Source of the DNA: Actinomycetota bacterium
GTDB taxonomy: Bacteria > Actinomycetota > Actinomycetes > Propionibacteriales > Propionibacteriaceae
Direction of reading: 5' to 3'
DNA: 43,160 bases
Assembly (NCBI GenBank): GCA_020161795.1
Contig: JAIUOR010000032.1
Span: forward strand, 1-43,160
Below are positions 7,231 through 14,603 of the stretch, piece after piece (positions within the stretch are counted from its first letter, which is position 1; every line of letters begins with the position of its first letter). The translations under genes and the position numbers were made by a program. The notes under the pieces were generated by a model that was not told where the DNA came from, ran no database searches, and saw only the letters and a list, made by a program, of their open reading frames with translations.

Positions 7231-8006
7231 CTCCGCTGGAGCTGGGCGACTGGATTCGCCAGGCCGTGGGAGGCTCGGTGACACTGGGCCTGCCGATCGC
7301 GCTGCTTGCCGGTCTGGTGTCGTTCTTCTCACCCTGCGTGCTGCCGCTGCTTCCTGGCTACTTGTCCTACGCCACCGGAATGGGGGCTACCGGGATCGCG
7401 CCCGGGCAGGTACCCAAAGCGGCCGCTGGGCGCGGTCGCGTGCTTGTCGGGACGCTGGGGTTCGTGGCCGGGTTCGCCGCGGTCTTCGTCGCCACGGGAG
7501 CGCTGATGGGCTCGGTGGGTGCTGCGCTGTTCGCCTGGCAGCGGCCCTTGATGGTGGCCGCCGGCGTGTTGAGCATCGTGTTGGGGTTGATGTTCACCGA
7601 TTGGCTCCCATGGGGTCGCCGGACATGGCGGCTCCGGCTACTGCCCCGGGCCGGCCTGGCAGCGTCCCCGCTTCTGGGGGTCGTCTTCGGGCTTGGTTGG
7701 ACACCATGCATTGGCCCGGCGCTGTCTGTGGTCCTTTCCCTTGCACTCAACGAAGGCACTGCGCTGCGCGGCGGTGTGCTCGCCCTTGCCTACGCGCTCG
7801 GGCTCGGGTTGCCGTTCGTGGTGGCTGGATTGGCATTCGACCGGCTGAGCGGGACACTGGGCTGGGTGCGCCGTCACCATCGCGCTGTCCAGGTAGTTGG
7901 CGGGGTGACGATGATGATCGTCGGGCTGTTGCTGGTCACCGGCTGGTGGGACCTCGTGATGGCCGGTGTCCGGCAGTGGGTTAGCACCTTTACGGTGCTG
8001 ATTTAG
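7227..8006 (+). CDS. ccdA: CcdA-type membrane thiol transporter
   Basis: A 259-aa polytopic protein of the CcdA/DsbD-transmembrane family. It carries electrons from cytoplasmic thioredoxin across the membrane to extracytoplasmic thioredoxin-fold proteins. The family halves are visible: SFFSPCVLPLLPGYLSY with Cys37, and GLGWTPCIGPALSVVL with Cys161, giving the membrane cysteine pair. Six hydrophobic segments are apparent. The GTG start overlaps the upstream TGA, coupling it to the TlpA-like lipoprotein, its likely reductase client. Together with the VKOR-DsbA pair upstream, the operon therefore holds both an oxidising and a reducing branch. Confidence 0.92.
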   Translation: MTPLELGDWIRQAVGGSVTLGLPIALLAGLVSFFSPCVLPLLPGYLSYATGMGATGIAPGQVPKAAAGRGRVLVGTLGFVAGFAAVFVATGALMGSVGAALFAWQRPLMVAAGVLSIVLGLMFTDWLPWGRRTWRLRLLPRAGLAASPLLGVVFGLGWTPCIGPALSVVLSLALNEGTALRGGVLALAYALGLGLPFVVAGLAFDRLSGTLGWVRRHHRAVQVVGGVTMMIVGLLLVTGWWDLVMAGVRQWVSTFTVLI

Positions 8007-8021
8007 CGCGGAGTTCTTCTC

Positions 8022-9665
8022 GTGGTGATGACTGTTCCGATGGCTGGCCAGCGTTCAGGAGCCGCACCTCAGTCGGCGCGCCAGGCGCTGCCTCTGGGAT
8101 GGGCGATCGTGACGTCGGCGCTGGCCGGTGTGGCGCTTGACACCGCGTTTCCGGCGATCGGCTGGTGGCCGATGGCGTTCGCCAGCGTCACTGTTGCGTT
8201 GATCGTACTTCCGGGTCGCCGGACTGGCGGCGCCTTTCTCGTCGGGCTCGCGTACGGCGGCGCGTTCTATGTGATGCACCTGGTATGGGCGGGCCGGTTC
8301 TTGGGGACCCTACCGTGGCTTGCGCTGGCCGGTCTGCAGGCGTTGTTGTTCGCAGCCGGAACGATCCCCATCGCGCTGGCGTACCGGTGGTCGGAGCGGG
8401 TACTGCGCAACCGATCGGGTCAGCTGGTGGTGGTCCCGCTACTGGTAGCAGGGTTGTGGACGCTCCGAGAGATCGTCATCGGGACCTGGCCCTACGGCGG
8501 CTTTCCCTGGGCTCGGCTAGGGATGAGCCAGGCTGCCAGCCCGTTCGCCGAAGCCGCGTCCTGGGTAGGCATCACCGGCTTGTCCTTCCTGATCGCGGCC
8601 ATCTGCGCGGCGCTCGCGCAGTGGCTGCGGATCGATCGCGCACAGCGTTGGCATGGCGCGGCCATCCCGGTCGTACTGACCGGCCTCCTGCTGACGGTTC
8701 CGCAGTTCCCGACCAACCCGGCCGGCGAGTTGACCGTCGGGTGGGTGCAGGGAAATGGGCCCGCGGGCTACTTCGAGGCCGCCGCTCCGGGAGCGATGCT
8801 CACCGCACAGACCACCGCGACGGCACCCCTGGTCGGGCAACCGATGGACGTACTGGTCTGGCCAGAGGGAGGGATCGGCAACGATCCGCTCAACGACGCA
8901 GCGACCGGCCGCGCCCTCGATGAGCTGTCACGACAGGTCTCCGCGCCGCTGCTGGTGAACGCTGCCACCCAGCGCGAGGGAAGAACCTACAACACCTCCC
9001 TGCTCTGGCCACCCGTGGACGACACCATTCAGCTGTACGACAAGGCCAACCCGGTGCCCTTTGGTGAATACGTGCCCGATCGGTGGTTCTACGAGCAGAT
9101 CGCTCCCGATCTGATCGGCCTGATCGGGCGCGAGTACACCCCCGGCACCAACTCCCCGTATGTCAACCTGAACGGCGTCGGCGTGGGTTTGGCCATCTGC
9201 TTTGACGTCATCTTCGATGACGTCATCTGGGACGGCGCCCGGGAAGGGGCTCAGCTCTACTTGCTGCAGTCCAACAACGGTGACTTCCGTGGCACCGACG
9301 AGAACCTGCAACAGGCTGCCTTCGCCCGGATGCGTGCGATCGAGACAGGTCGCAGCGTGCTCAACGTCTCAACCACAGGCACCAGTCAGGCCTTCGCGCC
9401 CGATGGAACACTCCTGGACGAACTTGCTGCCGACATCTCGGGCGCACGCATCACTACAATCCCGCGACGCACCGGACTGACCCCGGCGGTCGCTCTCGGC
9501 CCGTGGGTCACCAGCCTCCTTGCCGTGGCCAGCCTCCTCGCACTCCTGCTGCTCCGGCTCGCCGCCACTCGCCGTACCTGTTTCGTCGCCACCAACGCAT
9601 CAGCCAACAGAACCACCACCGACCAGCTCACCGACAGCCATTCGGCAACCAGGAGACCGCTATGA
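8022..9665 (+). CDS. lnt: Apolipoprotein N-acyltransferase
   Basis: A 547-aa enzyme that adds the third acyl chain to the N-terminal cysteine of lipoproteins. The first ~230 residues hold about seven membrane segments; the nitrilase-like domain follows. The catalytic triad is recognisable as Glu282 (WPEGGIGND), Lys341 (YDKANPVPFGEY) and Cys393 (LAICFDVIFDD). A final hydrophobic stretch precedes a polar tail. The GTG at 8022 is eight bases after GGAG (8010-8013); GTG 8025 and ATG 8028 are alternatives. It lies in the redox operon after ccdA, so it may serve the TlpA-like lipoprotein. It ends in an ATGA overlap with the DsbA remnant. Whether the host has a second, housekeeping lnt cannot be seen here. 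Confidence 0.93.
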   Translation: MVMTVPMAGQRSGAAPQSARQALPLGWAIVTSALAGVALDTAFPAIGWWPMAFASVTVALIVLPGRRTGGAFLVGLAYGGAFYVMHLVWAGRFLGTLPWLALAGLQALLFAAGTIPIALAYRWSERVLRNRSGQLVVVPLLVAGLWTLREIVIGTWPYGGFPWARLGMSQAASPFAEAASWVGITGLSFLIAAICAALAQWLRIDRAQRWHGAAIPVVLTGLLLTVPQFPTNPAGELTVGWVQGNGPAGYFEAAAPGAMLTAQTTATAPLVGQPMDVLVWPEGGIGNDPLNDAATGRALDELSRQVSAPLLVNAATQREGRTYNTSLLWPPVDDTIQLYDKANPVPFGEYVPDRWFYEQIAPDLIGLIGREYTPGTNSPYVNLNGVGVGLAICFDVIFDDVIWDGAREGAQLYLLQSNNGDFRGTDENLQQAAFARMRAIETGRSVLNVSTTGTSQAFAPDGTLLDELAADISGARITTIPRRTGLTPAVALGPWVTSLLAVASLLALLLLRLAATRRTCFVATNASANRTTTDQLTDSHSATRRPL

Positions 9666-9949
9666 CCAAGGGCCAGCGCCCTGCTCGATCCGTGATCGCG
9701 CGAAGAGTCAGGTGGATCGTGCTCGTCATCATCGGAATCGTCTTCCTCGCCGCATGGGCCTATACCGGATACCAACTCACCCGACCGCAGCCAACCCACA
9801 ACTCCTCCCCCAGATCCACCTCGGCTCACCTCACCGTGCCGGAGACCGCCCGCCCCCTCAACGAGACTCGGAAAACGAGGGCACCCATCGTCGAACTCCA
9901 GAAGCGTGAGGGCCAAGGCCGCAACCTCCCGATCGAGCGCATCATCTAG
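9662..9949 (+). pseudogene. Truncated DsbA-like protein: membrane anchor and linker only
   Basis: This 95-codon frame starts at the ATG overlapping the lnt stop (ATGA). It has a basic N-terminus, one membrane helix (about 18-37) and a linker that clearly resembles the DsbA at 5842-6570: YQLTRPQPT against LQLTRPPAVT, and LTVPETARPLNE...APIVEL against LTVREDSRRLND...VTFVEF. The similarity ends exactly where the thioredoxin fold should continue, and the last 15 residues (QKREGQGRNLPIERII) are unrelated. No CxxC remains. It is therefore the 5' third of a second dsbA gene left after deletion. It could still yield a small anchored peptide because the start, coupling and helix are intact. Confidence 0.7.
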
Positions 9950-9963
9950 ACGGACTCCACCAG

Positions 9964-9978
9964 TGACAGGCACTGTCA
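9964..9978. promoter_or_regulatory. Small palindrome directly before the kinase start codon
   Basis: TGACAG (9964-9969) and CTGTCA (9973-9978) are exact reverse complements with GCA between, ending one base before the ATG at 9980. The site occupies the position where a ribosome-binding site would be expected and none is seen. It may be an operator or a translation-blocking hairpin; chance is also possible at this length. Confidence 0.3.
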
Positions 9979-9979
9979 G

Positions 9980-10879
9980 ATGATCCCGACGGACATGGTC
10001 GACTTCGTACGGGCGGCGGCCAGTGCCTTCGACCACGGAGTGGGATCTCACGCCGCCGTCGACGAGCTAGCTCTGCGGAATCGGCCACGACGTCCAGCCG
10101 GACCAGATCGCGCGCAGCTCTACGTCTGCGGCCGAGTAGTGGTCAAGCTCCAGCCCGCCGGAACAGATCCCGTTCTTCTGCACCGCCGGCTGCAGAGCAT
10201 CACGCAGCCCGCGGCTAGCCGCTTCTGGGTCCAGCCGCTACTCAACCTGCCGAGACGCACGCCCGACGGACGGCTCGCCACGATCTGGCCGCGCGTAGAG
10301 GTGCTTGCCCCCACCGACCAGCCGCCATGGACACAACTGGGAACACTGCTCGCTGGGCTACACCAGTCCCTGCCCACCCGGCCGTCTGCCCCACAGTCCA
10401 GTGCTCTAGACCGACTCAAGCGAGCCGTCGACTACCTCCAGTTGCGCCGAGACAACGACCTGAGATGGCTGGCAGCACTCGGAGAGGACCTGACCGACCG
10501 GCTACGTCGGCCACAACGCACCGCACTCATCCACGGCGACTTCCACCTCGGCCAACTTGGCCGGCCATCTGCCGATGGCATCTGGTCCCTACTCGACCCC
10601 GACGATGTGGGCATCGGAGACCCGGCCTGGGACCTGGCACGCCCAGCCGGGCTCTGGGCTGCGGGACTGCTGCACGACGCTGCCTGGATGACACTACTCG
10701 CGGCATACCGCCACGCTGGAGGTCCCGCCGTGCCACCAACGGGGAACCCCTGGCCGGACCTCGACCTCACGGCCCGCGGCGCAACCTTGATTGCCGCAGT
10801 CCAGTCGCTCCGCTCAGCTCAACACCCAGCCACGACCCGGGCACTACTGGAGGCTTGCCGGCGGATGCAGAACGCCTGA
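9980..10879 (+). CDS. APH-fold phosphotransferase (aminoglycoside-phosphotransferase family)
   Basis: A 299-aa protein with the bilobal kinase fold of the APH family. The catalytic loop is HGDFHLGQ at 185-192 with Asp187 as base, and the metal-binding loop is LLDPDDVGIGDPAWDLA with Asp206 and Asp208/209. VVVKLQ with Lys56 resembles the ATP-binding lysine of the N-lobe. The family phosphorylates small molecules; many members are metabolic kinases rather than drug-resistance enzymes, and nothing here shows aminoglycoside use. It follows the DsbA remnant by 30 bases and seems to be the last gene of the redox cluster. The ATG at 9980 lacks a clear ribosome site; ATG 9995 is an alternative. Confidence 0.85.
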   Translation: MIPTDMVDFVRAAASAFDHGVGSHAAVDELALRNRPRRPAGPDRAQLYVCGRVVVKLQPAGTDPVLLHRRLQSITQPAASRFWVQPLLNLPRRTPDGRLATIWPRVEVLAPTDQPPWTQLGTLLAGLHQSLPTRPSAPQSSALDRLKRAVDYLQLRRDNDLRWLAALGEDLTDRLRRPQRTALIHGDFHLGQLGRPSADGIWSLLDPDDVGIGDPAWDLARPAGLWAAGLLHDAAWMTLLAAYRHAGGPAVPPTGNPWPDLDLTARGATLIAAVQSLRSAQHPATTRALLEACRRMQNA

Positions 10880-10927
10880 ACACGCCAACAGGCCCCCGCG
10901 AGCCACAGGTACCGCCAACCTCCCGGG

Positions 10928-11236
10928 CTAGCTGGAGAAGAACAGCCCTGCCAGACCACCTTTGCGATACCGGCGATCACCATGCACGCCCCAAGCAGGG
11001 CCGTAGCCAGCCGCGGGCGGTGGCTGACTGACGAACCTGCCCTCCAACTGAGTGAGATGCTCCAGTTCACCGAAGTCGAGGAACAGCCCTCGACAGCTTC
11101 CACACTGCTCCAGCTGAATGCCGTTGCGCTCGTAGGTTCGCATGGCACCATGACACTTCGGGCATACGATCGCCGCCCGCGGAGGTTGCTCCCCCGGATA
11201 CGGCTCGTAAGGACGGGGGCTTTCCGAGTAGCTCAT
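10928..11236 (-). CDS. Zinc-ribbon protein of the zf-TFIIB type
   Basis: A 102-aa protein. A Pro/Tyr-rich N-terminus (about 1-20) leads to a zinc ribbon with Cys25-Cys28 (CPKC) and Cys45-Cys48 (CGSC), followed by GLFLDFGELEHLTQLE. This C-x2-C...C-x2-C-R-G-x-F/W-L-D pattern is the zf-TFIIB family found in many bacteria with unknown function. The C-terminus is Gly/aromatic-rich (RRYRKGGLAGLFFSS). It is read towards the kinase gene, leaving 48 bases between stops. It may belong to the core genome rather than the island. The family assignment is sound; the role is unknown. Confidence 0.85.
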   Translation of the reverse strand: MSYSESPRPYEPYPGEQPPRAAIVCPKCHGAMRTYERNGIQLEQCGSCRGLFLDFGELEHLTQLEGRFVSQPPPAAGYGPAWGVHGDRRYRKGGLAGLFFSS

Positions 11237-11590
11237 GCATCAATCATGACGACCGCGCACAAGTCATCGAGGAGCGGCATAAGGCAGGACAGAAGCGAGC
11301 CAAGAGGGTTCAGGCATGGACTCCGTTGAGCTGGCATGAGCTGGCTGGCCCAGGGGGTTGTGACTGTCAGCACGGTCGTGCGTGCTCGTTGGCCACGAGC
11401 CGTCTCACCATCCGGACATTTGGCGCACCAACTCGGCTTATCGCGCACCACGGCCAGGGCGCCAGGCACAGCACAGTCCGCCATGGCGCCTCTAGCAAGC
11501 CGAGTTATAAGCCGAGTGCAAATCGAGCGGGCCTCGCGTTCGATTAGCTGACACCCCGTTCTTCGTAGTCAGCGCCCACATCTCTGATGG
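11237..11590. other. 354-base stretch without a gene, downstream of tRNA-Gly
   Basis: No frame here looks like coding sequence. It lies between the zinc-ribbon gene and the 3' end of tRNA-Gly, the usual landing place of integrating elements. The one notable structure is a set of AAGCCGAGT repeats (listed separately). No integrase gene is nearby, and no second copy of the tRNA 3' end was spotted in the window. Confidence 0.5.
11431..11517. repeat. AAGCCGAGT repeats, two direct and one inverted
   Basis: AAGCCGAGT occurs at 11497-11505 and 11509-11517 as a direct repeat with a 12-base period. The inverted form ACTCGGCTT is at 11431-11439. The match extends to 11 bases between 11431-11441 (ACTCGGCTTAT) and 11507-11517 (ATAAGCCGAGT). 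Lying 74 bases from the 3' end of tRNA-Gly, these could be integrase arm-type sites or another protein-binding array. Confidence 0.5.
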
Positions 11591-11661
11591 AGCGGATGAC
11601 GGGAATCGAACCCGCATGACCAGCTTGGAAGGCTGGGGCTCTACCATTGAGCTACATCCGC
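11591..11661 (-). tRNA. tRNA-Gly (anticodon TCC)
   Basis: A 71-base cloverleaf. The acceptor stem GCGGATG pairs with CATCCGC; the D arm contains TAGCTCAATGGTAGAGC; the anticodon stem CCAGC/GCTGG encloses CTTCCAA, giving anticodon TCC; the T arm is GCGGGTTCGATTCCCGT. CCA is not encoded. The 3' end faces the accessory block at 4.0-11.6 kb, in keeping with tRNA-linked integration. Confidence 0.95.
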
Positions 11662-11727
11662 GCGCAGCCCACCATAGCGGACCGACGGGCCCGCTCCCCA
11701 CTCGACGAGTCCCGCTGCGCCGAGCGC

Positions 11728-12591
11728 TCACAGCAGCATCACCAGGGTGCCGACCACGATCAGCCCCAGCCCCAATCCCTCCCGGCGGGCAAGCCGTTCG
11801 TGGTAGACCAACACCGCGAAGCCGACCGTCACCAGGATGCTCAGCCGGTCGATCGGGGCCACCACGCTGGCGGGCCCATCCTGCATGGCTCGCCAGTAGC
11901 ACAACCACGAAGCACCGGTGGCCATGCCGGAGAGGACGATGAACCACAGGTCGCGTCCGGGGATCCCACGCAAGGCGCGCTGCTCCCCTGTCACGAAGAC
12001 CACCACCCAGGCCAGCACCAGCACGACGGTCGTCCGGATCGCGGTGCCGAGATTCGACTCCACCCCCACGATTCCCACCTTGCCCAGGATCGCGGTCAGA
12101 GCGGCGAAGACCGCCGATCCGACGGCGTAGAGCAACCAGCGACGCCCCGGTGCGTCCGAGCCCGTCCAGGCCCGCCGGTCGACCATGAAGTAGGTGCCGA
12201 CGGTGATCAGCGCCACGCCCGCCAACCGGGCCGCGAGGCTCTCGGTCTCGCCGAGCAGCACGATCGCGAACAGGACGGTCAGCACGACACTCGACTTGTC
12301 GACCGCGGCAACCCGGCTCACCGGCCCCAGCTGCAGCGCCCGGAAGTAACACAGCCAGGACGCCCCGGTGGACAGCCCGGAGAGGACGAGGAAGCCCAGC
12401 GCCGTCGGGCTCACCTCACCGATCGTGGACTGGGAGCCGACCACGAACACCATGACGATCGCGCTGACCAGCACGATGACCGTGCGCAGCGCGGTGGCCA
12501 GATTGGACGGGGTGCGCGCCACTCCCGCCTTCGCCAGAATCGCGGTCAATCCGGCGAACACCGCCGAGGCCGCCGCGAAGGCGACCCACAT
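11728..12591 (-). CDS. EamA/DMT-family transporter
   Basis: A 287-aa inner-membrane protein made of two homologous EamA halves of five helices each. The internal duplication is obvious: SAVFAGLTAILAKAGV against SAVFAALTAILGKVGI, and LSGLSTGASWLCYFRAL against LSGMATGASWLCYWRAM. Members of the drug/metabolite transporter superfamily move small metabolites across the membrane; the substrate cannot be inferred. The ATG at 12591 (MWVAFAAAS) is chosen because the conserved first helix starts there and the upstream frame runs into unrelated sequence. It is transcribed towards tRNA-Gly. Confidence 0.93.
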   Translation of the reverse strand: MWVAFAAASAVFAGLTAILAKAGVARTPSNLATALRTVIVLVSAIVMVFVVGSQSTIGEVSPTALGFLVLSGLSTGASWLCYFRALQLGPVSRVAAVDKSSVVLTVLFAIVLLGETESLAARLAGVALITVGTYFMVDRRAWTGSDAPGRRWLLYAVGSAVFAALTAILGKVGIVGVESNLGTAIRTTVVLVLAWVVVFVTGEQRALRGIPGRDLWFIVLSGMATGASWLCYWRAMQDGPASVVAPIDRLSILVTVGFAVLVYHERLARREGLGLGLIVVGTLVMLL

Positions 12592-12741
12592 CACAGTCCG
12601 ACCGTCCCGGGCACGCCTTGAGACTAACGGCGTTCCGGTCAGCCGTGAATCGGGTTCCGCTGAGCCGGATCCGAGTTTGGCCGATCGGCGGGGCGGGTAC
12701 GACAGCAGCGGTCGGCAGAGCCGTCGTTCCGCGCCCAGTCG

Positions 12742-12912
12742 TCCGCTGCCATCCAGACCAAGTTGGATGAGCTGATCCGCGCGATCGAGGGCGCCCACAA
12801 CGCGCTGCTGGACATCGAGGAACTCGACGAGGGCGACATCGCCAGGATCCGGGAGCCCTATGAAGAGCTGGTCCGCCAGGCCAGGCAGCAATCCGGGCTC
12901 GGACGGTCCTGA
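12742..12912 (+). pseudogene. C-terminal remnant of a low-affinity iron permease family gene
   Basis: A frame ending at TGA 12910-12912 encodes SSAAIQTKLDELIRAIEGAH followed by NALLDIEELDEGDIARIREPYEELVRQAR. This matches the conserved C-terminus of the low-affinity iron permease family (PF04120-like), which is about 120-130 aa with membrane helices at the front. Those helices are missing: the frame is closed by a stop at 12661, has no plausible start, and the residues before SSAA are unrelated. About 80 residues have been lost. It sits head-to-head with the EamA gene and just before the hairpin at 12905. Confidence 0.65.
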
Positions 12913-12935
12913 GCCAGCCGGGCCGGCTCAGGACC
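12905..12935. terminator. Strong 11-bp-stem hairpin between converging genes
   Basis: GGTCCTGAGCC (12905-12915) and GGCTCAGGACC (12925-12935) are exact reverse complements around a nine-base loop. The left arm contains the stop codon of the iron-permease remnant; the right side is 10 bases from the end of the opposing CU044_5270-type gene. No U-tract follows, so it would be a GC-type, probably bidirectional, terminator. Confidence 0.6.
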
Positions 12936-12944
12936 ACCCCGCCA

Positions 12945-13889
12945 TCACCGGAAGTGCTTGGGCGTGCGTTCCGTCCCCAGCCAGGAGAGCACGTCCGCCG
13001 GCAGGGAGCCGACGAGCCGTCGTTCGGTGTAGACGCAGGTGTAGCTCGGCACACCGTCCACGATGTCCACCTCGGCGAGCAACTGAGCATCGGAGGGATC
13101 CAGGAAGACGGACTGCACGACTCCAGGACGATTCTTCTCATCGACGAAGCGGACCTCCGTGGCTGGGCGGCCCTGCGGATCAGTCACGTTCTCGGCCACC
13201 GTCACCCCCGGAACTCCGGCGAGCATCCGCAGCGCCGCGGCCCGGGTGGCAGCTGGCGTCGCATCGAATCTGAGGGTGTCCTGCGCGGCTACGAACAGCG
13301 CCTCATCGACGGAGTTCGAACCCATCACCCGGGCCCGCAGATAGGCCTCCATGACGATCGGATCAGCCGGGACGAGGTTGAGGTCGTAGTTCCTCGGGAT
13401 CGGCGAGAAGAGGTGGTAGGCGGCATCGCTGCCGGTCTGCCTGACCCAGGCCCAGCCGTCGGAGGCCAGCCAGGTGCTGCGCTCGTTGCGATAGCTGACC
13501 AGGCCGTTCTCGCTCTCCGCCTGGCCCGCCTCCTGGTACACGGTGAGTTCGTAGGTTCCGTCCGGGATGGGTGTCTTCGCCGGCACCACGCTCGCCAGCC
13601 GGTCCAGCGCCGCGGCCGCCTGCGGACTGCCCGGCGCGCCCAACGGCAGCAGTACCTGGATGAACAGCCCGGCGGCTGCGACGAGCGCGATGGCCGCGGC
13701 AACCAGTCCCCAACGGGGCCGACGCGGACGAAGCGGGGTCGCCGCCCTGGCGGAACCAGGGGAGGTCATCACCTGCCGCAGCACCTGCTCGCGGCGCCCG
13801 ATGTACCAGGACTGGTCGATCGCGTCGGTATCGGGACGGGCAGCGATCAGCGCGTCCATCGCCTGATCGGGAGAAATCTTGGTGGTCAT
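12945..13889 (-). CDS. CU044_5270-type membrane protein, probable anti-sigma partner
   Basis: A 314-aa single-pass protein. The N-terminal ~55 residues are cytoplasmic (starting MTTKISPDQAMDALIAARPD), one helix spans about 60-80, and the rest is an extracytoplasmic domain with IPDGTYELTVYQE, TWLASDGWAWVRQ and AAALRMLAGVPGV segments. This is the pattern of the CU044_5270 family, which in actinobacteria is regularly encoded directly after an ECF sigma gene and is presumed to control it. Here the start is one base after the sigma-factor stop, so the two are coupled. No enzyme motif is visible. The anti-sigma role rests on gene order and topology, not on a recognised binding motif. Confidence 0.8.
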   Translation of the reverse strand: MTTKISPDQAMDALIAARPDTDAIDQSWYIGRREQVLRQVMTSPGSARAATPLRPRRPRWGLVAAAIALVAAAGLFIQVLLPLGAPGSPQAAAALDRLASVVPAKTPIPDGTYELTVYQEAGQAESENGLVSYRNERSTWLASDGWAWVRQTGSDAAYHLFSPIPRNYDLNLVPADPIVMEAYLRARVMGSNSVDEALFVAAQDTLRFDATPAATRAAALRMLAGVPGVTVAENVTDPQGRPATEVRFVDEKNRPGVVQSVFLDPSDAQLLAEVDIVDGVPSYTCVYTERRLVGSLPADVLSWLGTERTPKHFR

Positions 13890-13890
13890 G

Positions 13891-14430
13891 TCAGTTCGCT
13901 TCCGCTATAAGGTGAAATCGGGGATCGGGGGCCTCGGAGGTATCGCTGAGGCCATCGGCGAGGCGGCGTCGCGCCCGGCTGAGCCGAGCGCGGGCAGCCA
14001 CTACCGAGCAGCCCAGGACGGTGGCTATTCCGGAGGAGTCCAGTCCGTCCCAGCCGGCCAGCAGCAGCACCTCCTGGTCGTCGGCTCGCAGGGCCGCGAT
14101 GGCGCGGAGCAGGTCGGCCCGCTCCACGGCCTGACCGGCGCAGTCGGGAGCAGCGACGCTGTCGAGGCCGGTTAGCGCGGCAACCAGCCGCCGGCGACGC
14201 TCGCGGGCTCGCCACGAGTTGGCCAGCACATTGCGGGCGGTGCCGATCAGCCAGGGAACGGCCTCGGCCGGCAGTTCGTCGAACCGGGTCCACGCGGCCA
14301 GGTACACCTCGGCGATCACGTCGTCGCAGTCGTCCTCGGAGCAGTAGCGGCGCACGTAGGCGTAGACCCGCGGGCTGGTCCGCTGGTACCAGGCCCGGAA
14401 CTCCGCCTCGCCGTTCGTGTCGATGTCCAT
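13891..14430 (-). CDS. ECF-type RNA polymerase sigma factor
   Basis: A 179-aa extracytoplasmic-function sigma factor. Region 2 spans about 12-75 (YAYVRRYCSEDDCDDVIAEV, then AAWTRFDELP and WLIGTARNVLANSWRARERR). Region 4 spans about 110-165 with the helix-turn-helix DSSGIATVLGCSVVAARARL. Such factors direct RNA polymerase to a small regulon after release by a partner protein, here most likely the membrane protein that follows. Upstream, TGTCAC and GAAC sequences are present between about 14440 and 14470 in the coding direction, but I cannot define its own promoter with confidence. The signal it responds to is unknown. Confidence 0.92.
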   Translation of the reverse strand: MDIDTNGEAEFRAWYQRTSPRVYAYVRRYCSEDDCDDVIAEVYLAAWTRFDELPAEAVPWLIGTARNVLANSWRARERRRRLVAALTGLDSVAAPDCAGQAVERADLLRAIAALRADDQEVLLLAGWDGLDSSGIATVLGCSVVAARARLSRARRRLADGLSDTSEAPDPRFHLIAEAN

Positions 14431-14603
14431 GCCTTAGTAGTGTTCGCTGGGCTCCCAACGTGACACATCGTCCTGGGAGTTCCCGACAACTTCCACGAAG
14501 ACCGCCAATCGGTCAAGCAAAGCCCGCTAGCGTGCTGCCACGGCGATTCGAGGAGCGGCATGGGTTGGGAGACGATCCTTGATTCCGACGAGGCAGACGG
14601 CCG

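Noticed and set aside
9980-10879. Calling the kinase an aminoglycoside-resistance gene
   Set aside because: The APH fold is shared by many metabolic kinases and no resistance-specific motif or neighbour is seen.
4066-11590. Complete integrative element or prophage
   Set aside because: No integrase, transposase, replication or phage gene and no paired attachment sequence could be identified; only island-like traits are present.
11492-12352. Minus-strand frame spanning tRNA-Gly and part of the EamA gene
   Set aside because: It reads through the tRNA and lies out of frame with the clear EamA transporter; its composition is that of a shadow frame.
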